Below the pieces are notes generated by a model. It saw only the letters and a program-made list of their open reading frames with translations. It was not told where the DNA came from and searched no databases. Below, one piece after another: positions 34,643-40,849 of a stretch of DNA of 64,000 bases. The stretch's first letter is position 1. Each line of letters opens with the position of its first letter. The translations under genes were made by a program, and so were the position numbers. Source of the DNA: Niastella yeongjuensis (GTDB taxonomy: Bacteria; Bacteroidota; Bacteroidia; Chitinophagales; Chitinophagaceae); NCBI RefSeq assembly GCF_900110245.1, contig NZ_FOCZ01000002.1, positions 744,001 through 808,000 of the forward strand. The letters run 5' to 3'.

Positions 34643-36145
34643 TCAACTGTTTTGTTGTCTGATTGGCTCTATGTTTTGTTGTCTTTCTTTATAGCCTTTG
34701 AATTGAATAAGATCATCAAATTCAAGTGATAATCCTTTTTTCAACACAATGGCAGTACGCAGGTAGAACCAGCGGCGTAAGAGCGGCATGTGGTGCCAGT
34801 TGCGGAGTTGTTTTTTGAAATTATGCTGCAGCTCCGTTACCAGTAACCTCTTATCCAGTTCACCATTTTCCTGAACGGTCTTTAACAGCTTCATAGACAG
34901 AAGACCAACGGCGGCTCCGGACATAAACAACAGGTTCCATTGTCCCCGGCCAAATAAATGGATCACAAAATGACTGGTAAAGAAGTCGGCCAGTAAACCA
35001 CCCGCCAGCGGAGCGGTAGCAGAAAATACGGCGGTAACAATATTTTTGGTAACCAGGTATACGATGCCTTCATCGGCAGGAGCCAGCTTTAAACCAATAT
35101 TTTGAAGCGCCAGGGTAATCCCGGCGTTGGAAGCGCCCATCAGCACATGCATGATCACCAGCAAAGGCAACAGTACTATCGGGCTCATAGCACCCACCAC
35201 CGACCAAAGCATAACGCAACCAATATAAACCGGTGCACAAATGCGAATGATGGTTTTGTTGCTAAATCGGTCTGAACACCTTCCCCACAATTTTATAGAA
35301 GTAATACTGCTTACCTGGCTAACGATATTTAAAGTAATAACATAAAACAGCGGCAGCCCCAGGGTTTTCATCATGTATACAGAGAAGAAGGGCGTTACCA
35401 GGTTAAAAGCAAAGATCCAGCAGGAGTTGAAGACCAACAGCTTTCTGAAATTATGAACAGTAAGCGGTTTGCTGAACAGTTTTACAATGTTATCCTGAAT
35501 AGGTTTTGATTTGGGCTCAGGTGTACGCGCCAGGGCATATACACCCCACATCCCGGCAATGCCACTGAATATAAACATACCCGCATAAGCCGTGATCTCA
35601 TGCGCGGGGTAGTGTGCCTTGATATAATCAACGCCCATGGCAATAAACAGGCTGAGTGTAACATTCAGGATCTGCATCAGGCGGCTGCGGTGTGAAAAAT
35701 AGCTGCCCAGTATTTGTTGTGGAATAAGATCGCGCATCCAGGAATTCCAGCTGCCACCGGCAATTGAAGCAAACAGGCATTGGAACGACAATAAAAAGAT
35801 AAGTGCCGAAACGCTGGCAATGTCGGAAAATAGTAAAGGAATAATGCCAATGACGAGCAGGGGAATGCGTGCGCAAATGGCGGCGGTAACAGTAATAGCG
35901 CGGCGGTTGTTGAAACGCTGGACCAACCAAACAGAAACCAGTTGAAATATATTGGTGAAAGTAGGTAAAGCCGCCAGTACCCCGATCTGCACGTTGGAGG
36001 CGCCCATGTATAAGGCTATGGCAACCAGGAACGTACCTGCTGTTAACGTATTCATGGTCTCTGTAGCAAGACCATCCTTTAATATCAAATGCAACCCGGA
36101 CTTTACCTGGTTGTTGGTTAATTGATCAGATGGTAAAAGTTTCAT
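34643..36145 (-). CDS. MFS transporter, substrate unknown
   Basis: About 500 residues from ATG 36145 (MKLLPSDQLTNNQVKSGLHL). An in-frame ATG at 36178 would add 11 residues; AAGAGG upstream of 36145 favours the shorter form. About 12 hydrophobic segments are visible, with FLVAIALYMGASNVQIGVLAALPTFTNIFQLVSVWLVQRFNNRRAITV as the first two helices and the conserved MFS loop. The C-terminal 60 residues (HNFKKQLRNWHHMPLLRRWFYLRTAIV) are cytoplasmic and basic. The neighbours give no clue to its substrate; it is convergent with the beta-barrel gene. Confidence 0.87.
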   Translation of the reverse strand: MKLLPSDQLTNNQVKSGLHLILKDGLATETMNTLTAGTFLVAIALYMGASNVQIGVLAALPTFTNIFQLVSVWLVQRFNNRRAITVTAAICARIPLLVIGIIPLLFSDIASVSALIFLLSFQCLFASIAGGSWNSWMRDLIPQQILGSYFSHRSRLMQILNVTLSLFIAMGVDYIKAHYPAHEITAYAGMFIFSGIAGMWGVYALARTPEPKSKPIQDNIVKLFSKPLTVHNFRKLLVFNSCWIFAFNLVTPFFSVYMMKTLGLPLFYVITLNIVSQVSSITSIKLWGRCSDRFSNKTIIRICAPVYIGCVMLWSVVGAMSPIVLLPLLVIMHVLMGASNAGITLALQNIGLKLAPADEGIVYLVTKNIVTAVFSATAPLAGGLLADFFTSHFVIHLFGRGQWNLLFMSGAAVGLLSMKLLKTVQENGELDKRLLVTELQHNFKKQLRNWHHMPLLRRWFYLRTAIVLKKGLSLEFDDLIQFKGYKERQQNIEPIRQQNS

Positions 36146-36289
36146 CACACGCCTCTTATTGGATGCAATTAATTGCAATAATAACGCACTACAAAGAAAC
36201 GCATTATATCTGTGGATATTATTACGGGTAGATACTTAGTATGAGGTAAAACTATTATTTATAATTTCTTTAAGAATGTGGGGAATAAT

Positions 36290-36330
36290 AAAAGGGCATC
36301 CACCATTTGGCGGACACCCTTTATATAATT
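36290..36330 (-). terminator. Terminator after the DUF892 gene (minus strand)
   Basis: On the minus strand, AAAGGGTGTCCGCC and GGTGGATGCCCTTT form an imperfect hairpin followed by a T-rich stretch, just downstream of the stop at 36353. Confidence 0.7.
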
Positions 36331-36352
36331 GCCGACGATTGATTGTTACTAT

Positions 36353-36904
36353 TTAACTGTCAAACTTTTCGGTGCTTGCTTTCACATTGGCATCTTCCTC
36401 TGCGATCTTTGTAAGTAAGTTATCACATACTTTTTCTTCTGCCAGTGTTTGATCAAGTAATTCGGCACAGTCATCATGGCCCATGGTACGGGCTAACTGT
36501 ACCAAACCACCGTAAGTAGCTATTTCATAGTGTTCAGCTTTTTGTGTTGCAAAAATCAAACCTACATCGCGTTGGGCACTTCCATCATCAGTTTCATCGA
36601 TGATGTCGGAACCCTCATCAACAATACCTGCCATGGCAGGGCACTTCAATGCTTTGGGTTCTTCGCCCAGCAGGCGAAAAACATTTTCAAGGCGGGTTAC
36701 ATGGTTAATGGTTTGTTCCAGGTGATCATTAAAAGCCTGTTTCAACCGCTGGGAAGTAGCGGCATCAGATAGCTTGGGTAAGGTTTTCACCAGCTTCTTT
36801 TCTGCCCAGTATACATCCTGTAATTGTTGTAAAAAGAACTGATGCAGTTTAGAGTCAGACATAGCCATAGTGCGCTGGGTTCCTGTGTTCGTTTGCATTG
36901 CCAT
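36353..36904 (-). CDS. Ferritin-like DUF892 protein (YciE/YciF family)
   Basis: 183 residues. The core LHQFFLQQLQDVYWAEKKLVKTLPKL, DHLEQTINHVTRLENVFRLLGEEP and KAEHYEIATYGGLVQLARTMGHDDCAELLDQTLAEEK is the DUF892 four-helix bundle. Its Glu and His residues are positioned like the di-iron site of ferritins. Family members are stress-induced cytoplasmic proteins. The first ~15 residues are poorly conserved, so a start at the second ATG (about 36868) is possible. Confidence 0.92.
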   Translation of the reverse strand: MAMQTNTGTQRTMAMSDSKLHQFFLQQLQDVYWAEKKLVKTLPKLSDAATSQRLKQAFNDHLEQTINHVTRLENVFRLLGEEPKALKCPAMAGIVDEGSDIIDETDDGSAQRDVGLIFATQKAEHYEIATYGGLVQLARTMGHDDCAELLDQTLAEEKVCDNLLTKIAEEDANVKASTEKFDS

Positions 36905-37046
36905 AGAAAAAGTATTTTAGGTATTTAATTAATGGAAAGGGTCGGGTTGATTTTTCTTTTAACAGTGTTTGCTTGTTGTATGGCTGCAATTATTATTCCC
37001 GTCAAATTGTGGATCAGTGTTGTGTTACCAATTCCCCTTCAGGCTG

Positions 37047-37360
37047 TTAAGGAGTGTATACTTTCCCTTTCTCTATAAGCAGTTCACCTTTGTTATGCAA
37101 ATGACGCATGACCCTGATAACAGTCTCTACCCGAAGTCCCGTCATATCGGCTATCTGCTGCCTGGTTAGTCTTATTTGTTTGCATTTCGGACAGGTATGT
37201 TTGTTGTTCTTTGAGAAAGCAGGGTGCTGATGCGGTGTTCGGGATTATAATAGGCCAGCTCGCGAATGGTCATTAATTTGAACCGCATGCGTTCAGACAA
37301 TAACTTAGTGAATGCGAAATGCAATTCCTGGTTATCTTTTAGCAGGTGCAGAAAATTCGA
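37047..37360 (-). pseudogene. Remnant of a Crp/Fnr-family regulator (frameshifted, N-terminus deleted)
   Basis: On the minus strand the frame down to about 37216 encodes HLLKDNQELHFAFTKLLSERM and RELAYYNPEHRISTLL, the dimerisation helix of Crp/Fnr proteins, and then meets a stop at 37172. In the next frame, from about 37195 to the stop at 37047-37049, the DNA encodes LTRQQIADMTGLRVETVIRV and RHLHNKGELLIEKGKVYTP, a textbook Crp/Fnr helix-turn-helix. The two halves are separated by a net one-base shift in the linker (37185-37225). The cyclic-nucleotide-like sensor domain is missing, because at ~37350-37361 the sequence turns into nosL on the other strand. It was probably the nitric-oxide or oxygen-sensing regulator of the nos genes (inference). 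Confidence 0.85.
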
Positions 37361-37699
37361 TTTGCCTGCGACTTTTGTAAAATGACCATCCTCGATCAGC
37401 GGTTTGGCGGTGAGGTCATCACAAAAAAAGGGAAGGTGTTTAAGTTTGATGACATACACTGCATCACCTCGTTTTTGAAATCCGGATCTACAGAAAAAAC
37501 CAATGTAGCAGGCATTTTCCTGCTTGATTATACCGCTCAAAAGAAGTTTGTTCCGGCTAACGAAAGTTTCCTGCTGCAAGGCAACGAGCTACATAGCCCA
37601 ATGGGCGGTAATACCGCTGCGTTTGTAAATGAAGCAAACAGACAACAAGCCAAACAACAGGTAAACGGAACAAATGCTCAATGGAATGAGATTCAATAA
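37346..37699 (+). pseudogene. nosL: nosL remnant, 5' truncated
   Basis: The 117-residue open frame starts within the NosL core: FACDFCKMTILDQRFGGEVITKKGKVFKFDDIHCITSFLKSG. It contains the CxxCKM copper-binding motif (here DFCKM) and continues to the normal C-terminus. NosL is a lipoprotein copper chaperone for the nitrous-oxide reductase NosZ. The signal peptide, lipobox and N-terminal part are gone, replaced by the antisense Crp/Fnr remnant at 37350-37361, so this is a deletion scar. The 3' end overlaps the nosD start in the usual operon fashion. Confidence 0.82.
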
Positions 37700-38003
37700 C
37701 TATATGAAAAACGGCTGTCTGGTTGTAAGCCTGGTACTAATTACTATCATAGCTACTGCCAAAACCTGGGTCGTTCGCCCGGCCGGACCATTGAAATGGC
37801 TTCAGGAGGCCATGAACAATGCAGGGCCCGGCGATACGATCATGGTTGAAAGAGGCATCTACCGGCAACCAACCATTATAGTAAATAAATCACTGTACAT
37901 AAAAGGCATTGACTATCCGGTGCTGGATGGACAAAAGAAATACGAGATCATGACCATCAAAAGCGATGGCGTAGTGTTTATTGGGAATGGTAGTACCCGA
38001 TAG
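37686..38003 (+). pseudogene. nosD: nosD remnant, 3' truncated
   Basis: The N-terminal ~100 residues are present: signal peptide (MKNGCLVVSLVLITIIATAKT), then WVVRPAGPLKWLQEAMNNAGPGDTIMVERGIYRQPTIIVN and YPVLDGQKKYEIMTIKSDGVVF. This is the start of the right-handed beta-helix of NosD, a periplasmic protein needed for NosZ maturation. At about 37981 the frame runs into nosF sequence and stops at 38003, so the ~300-residue remainder is deleted. Confidence 0.82.
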
Positions 38004-38553
38004 CGGGTTCATCACGTTCAATAAAAGGAACATTGCCCATAACTGGCAGTACCGCTCTGCTATAGGTTATATGCCCCAGATAGGCCGTTATCCCGAGAAT
38101 ATGACGATTGCGCAGGTGCTCGATATGATGAAAGACATTAGAAAACAAAATGCCGTGCAATTGGATGAAGAGTTGATCCATTTGTTTAAACTCGATGGCA
38201 TGCTGCATAAAAGAATGGGTACGCTTTCCGGTGGCACCCGGCAAAAGGTAAGCGCTTCGCTGGCTTTTCTGTTTAATCCGGACGTATTGATCCTTGATGA
38301 ACCTACAGCCGGCCTCGATCCCTTATCTACTGAAATATTGAAAGAAAAGATCAGGAAGGAAAAACAGCAGGGCAAACTGATAATGATCACCTCGCATTTC
38401 CTAAGCGATTTAGATGATATCATTACCGAAGTGATCTATATGGAAGAAGGTAAACTGAAATTTCATAAATCGCTCGATCAGTTGCAGCTGGATACGGGTG
38501 AAAAAACTTTGTCACGCGCCATTGCGCGTGTAATGCAGACCTCTGTCATTTAA
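37981..38553 (+). pseudogene. nosF: nosF remnant (ABC ATPase without Walker A)
   Basis: The 190-residue frame matches NosF from just after the Walker A region: LGMVVPDSGFITFNKRNI, YRSAIGYMPQIGRYPENMTIAQVLDMMKDIR (Q-loop), LSGGTRQKVSASLAFLFNPDVLILDEPTAGLD (signature and Walker B) and LIMITSHFL (H-loop). The first ~45 residues with the P-loop are missing, so the product could not bind ATP normally. The junction with nosD is at about 37981, which together with the nosD loss implies a deletion of roughly 1 kb. Confidence 0.85.
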
Positions 38554-38562
38554 ACTACCACC

Positions 38563-39329
38563 ATGAAAAAGATCATTAAATACGTATTGCTCGATCTGTT
38601 GCGTAACCGCATCATCATTGCCTATACGATTTTCCTGGCGGTGATCTCGCTGAGTGTATTCAACCTGGAAGACAATCCATCCAAAGGCATTTTGAGTTTG
38701 TTGAACCTGGTGTTGATCATTGTGCCCCTGGTAAGCATCGTGTTTTCAACCATCTATGTCTATAATGCCGCCGAATTTATTGAACTGCTGGTGTCGCAGC
38801 CTTTGCGGCGCGTCAATATCTGGTTAAGCATCTTTACCGGATTGGCTTCTTCGGTGTGCATGGCGTTCCTGGTTGGTTGTGGCATTCCGGTCCTTATTTA
38901 CGCTCCCGGCGATACCGGATTGACGATGACCGCCATGGGAGTGCTGCTGACCATGGTGTTTGTGGCATTGCCTTGCTGGCATCGGTATTAACCCGCGATA
39001 AAGCAAAAGGAATTGGGGTGGCGATCTTATTATGGTTCTATTTTACACTTATTTTTGATGGCATTGTATTATTCCTGTTGTTCCAGCTCATGGATTACCC
39101 AATGGAAAAACCAATGGTGGTATTTAGTTGTTTAAATCCTGTTGACCTGGCGCGCATTCTGATACTGCTGAAACTCGATATTTCGGCTTTAATGGGTGCC
39201 ACCAGTGCTATATTTCAGGATTTCTTTGGTAATCAATGGGGTATAGTAGCAACAATAGACATCATGCTGGGCTGGGCAATAACGCCGCTTTGGTGGTCAG
39301 TAAGAAAATTTAACCGTAAGGACTTATGA
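38563..39329 (+). pseudogene. nosY: nosY remnant (ABC permease, frameshifted)
   Basis: The first frame (38563-38991) encodes four membrane helices typical of NosY: IIIAYTIFLAVISLSVFNLEDNPSKGILSLLNLVLIIVPLVSIVFSTIYVYNAAEFIELLVSQPLRR. Near 38970 the coding potential jumps to the frame ending at 39329, with ALLASVLTRDKAKGIGVAILLWFYFTLIFDGIVLFLLFQL and NPVDLARILILLKLDISALMGATSA. Loss of one base in GTGGCATTG-CCTTGCTGG would explain it. All parts of the protein are present, so the frameshift is the only lesion visible. NosY and NosF form the ABC transporter of the nos system. Confidence 0.85.
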
Positions 39330-39430
39330 AACGTCCATTCCAAAATTTTCAATATTATATAAAATTGCAATGAAAAATTTGGAATGGTAAGTTCCATCTA
39401 CCAAAAAAAACAATGAAAAATAACAGATGA
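39330..39430 (+). repeat. Gene-leader repeat split by a 54-bp palindromic insertion
   Basis: The leader AAACGT|AAGTTCCATCT ... AACAGATGAA, as before eda (30884-30930), is interrupted by bases 39335-39388. These begin CCATTCCAAAATTTTC and end with its near-perfect reverse complement (one mismatch in 16) plus GT. This looks like a tiny MITE-like insertion. Confidence 0.65.
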
Positions 39431-39822
39431 AACCAGATATAAAAGACAGAGCCGACATTCAACAGTTAGTAGATACTTTTTATACAAAAGTGCGGGCCGA
39501 TGATACCATTGGTTATCTTTTTAACGATGTGGCAAAGGTGAACTGGGAAGTGCATTTACCCCGCATGTATGATTTTTGGGAAAACATTCTTTTTCAAACT
39601 GGTGGATTTAAAGGGAATCCTATGGCGGCCCATGTACAGCTGCACCAGAAATCGCCGCTTTCTGCCGATCATTTTCAACACTGGTTAAAGCTATGGTTAA
39701 CCACCGTTGATGAATTGTTCGAGGGCGATAAAACCGAGTTGATAAAACAACGGGCCCGGTCCATTGCTACCATGATGCAGGTAAAAGTGCATCCTTCCAA
39801 CGATCCCAGGTCTATCATGTAA
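39427..39822 (+). CDS. Group III truncated haemoglobin
   Basis: 131 residues. Typical group III globin features: IQQLVDTFYTKVRADDTIGYLFNDVAKVNWEVHLPRMYDFWENILFQTGGFKGNPMAAHVQLHQKSPLSADHFQHWLKLWLTTVDELFEG. His in AAHVQLH is the likely distal or E-helix residue and His in ADHFQHWLKLW the proximal haem ligand (F8). The frame is intact, unlike its neighbours. Globins of this group often lie in denitrification or nitric-oxide response loci in Bacteroidota, so it is probably the survivor of the decayed nos cluster and may still detoxify nitric oxide or bind oxygen. Confidence 0.93.
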   Translation: MKPDIKDRADIQQLVDTFYTKVRADDTIGYLFNDVAKVNWEVHLPRMYDFWENILFQTGGFKGNPMAAHVQLHQKSPLSADHFQHWLKLWLTTVDELFEGDKTELIKQRARSIATMMQVKVHPSNDPRSIM

Positions 39823-39840
39823 TGGCTCCCTTAGAAAAAA

Positions 39841-39875
39841 ACCTCCCGACAGGTCGGGAGGCAATCTCTTTTTGG
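39841..39875 (+). terminator. Terminator after the globin gene
   Basis: CCTCCCGAC pairs with GTCGGGAGG over two bases and is followed by CAATCTCTTTTT. Confidence 0.75.
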
Positions 39876-40304
39876 CAGTTTCCAGGAGGCGAAGTATTTA
39901 CTGGTCTTTCACTGGATTTCGGAAAGGGTTTTGTAAGCACATAGGGTGTCGGAGGTCAAACGGGCTTAGATCGGGAACTCCAGGGTCGGTTCTTTACGGT
40001 CTATTTTCAAAGGGTTCTGATAGAGTTTAGGGATTTCTGAGGTACGCTTTAATTGCTTGCCTGCTGATGTAAAAGTAACATACGATGCAGGTGGTTTACA
40101 AATTTCGACTACCTTGTTTCGACAGAATCGCCGTATTGTTTAACCGGTACTAGGGACTAATACCTATTGATAAATAACCCATCCTATTTTATTAGGAGTA
40201 TTTAATTTTTGGTACAGCATAGATATTTCATATATTTAATATGTAATACGGACCTCTGATTATTAGCATAGCAAAAATTTTATTACCTCAAAACTAATTG
40301 AGCT
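39876..40304 (+). other. Gene-free region
   Basis: No open frame of note on either strand. It is rich in AGGGTT/AACCCT and TTCGG words, resembling in style the gene-free stretch at 52440-53090. The last ~100 bases before the next gene are AT-rich and probably hold its promoter. Confidence 0.5.
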
Positions 40305-40766
40305 ATGCAACGCTACAGTCTGCAAAAACACCTCGGACCTTATATCGTTGACAAAGCATTGTTTCTTCGATTAGAAAATTATATCAACCGGAATATTCCC
40401 CGTATTCTATTGTTAAACCTCGAAAAGGGAAGAGAAAAGCCCCTGAGCGCATTTATCACGGTCACTATTCAAAAAGAGCATGGCAAAGAAAAATTGCGTT
40501 CCATAGAGGATTATGGATACGAGTTGTTCGATGAAAATATAGAGGAAGTATCAATTGAACTGGTGCATAATAATGCGTTTAATTTCTGGGGGCAGAAGGT
40601 GATCGTATTGATCATGATATTTAATCTGCAAAGCGGGTATTGCGATCTGTCGATGGCCCTGAGTGATGAAGAGCCCCGCAATAAGGTAAGTACACTTGAA
40701 AAAGGTTTGAAAGAAGTAATGAGTAGAAATAAAAAAGCAGTTTCCCTGGCCAGGTTTTTTAAGTAA
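40305..40766 (+). CDS. Hypothetical protein, family not recognised
   Basis: 153 residues, no signal peptide and no membrane helix. The sequence alternates charged helices (LFLRLENYINRNIPRILLLNLEKGREKPLSAF) with beta-like strands (FITVTIQKEH, EVSIELVHNNAFNFWGQKVIVLIMIFNLQSGYCDLSMAL) and ends in a basic tail (KGLKEVMSRNKKAVSLARFFK). I do not recognise the family. Codon use looks like its neighbours. The ATG at 40305 follows a long non-coding stretch, and a bidirectional terminator follows, so it is a single-gene unit. Confidence 0.72.
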   Translation: MQRYSLQKHLGPYIVDKALFLRLENYINRNIPRILLLNLEKGREKPLSAFITVTIQKEHGKEKLRSIEDYGYELFDENIEEVSIELVHNNAFNFWGQKVIVLIMIFNLQSGYCDLSMALSDEEPRNKVSTLEKGLKEVMSRNKKAVSLARFFK

Positions 40767-40796
40767 TGTTTGATTGTGTTGTTTTGATGTTAGCAT

Positions 40797-40827
40797 AAAA
40801 AAGTCCCGTTTTTTACGGGACTTTTTT
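40797..40827. terminator. Bidirectional terminator
   Basis: AAAAAAGTCCCGT pairs perfectly with ACGGGACTTTTTT over TTTT. It serves the + gene at 40305 and the convergent metalloprotease gene. Confidence 0.9.
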
Positions 40828-40849
40828 TATTTACGTAGGTGGCCTTTTA

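Noticed and set aside
36969-37169. 66-residue plus-strand frame
   Set aside because: It is antisense to the Crp/Fnr helix-turn-helix remnant and has no recognisable features.
37172-37579. Minus-strand 135-residue frame as an intact gene
   Set aside because: Only its C-terminal ~45 residues resemble Crp/Fnr. The rest is antisense to nosL and the helix-turn-helix is in another frame, so it is annotated as a pseudogene remnant.
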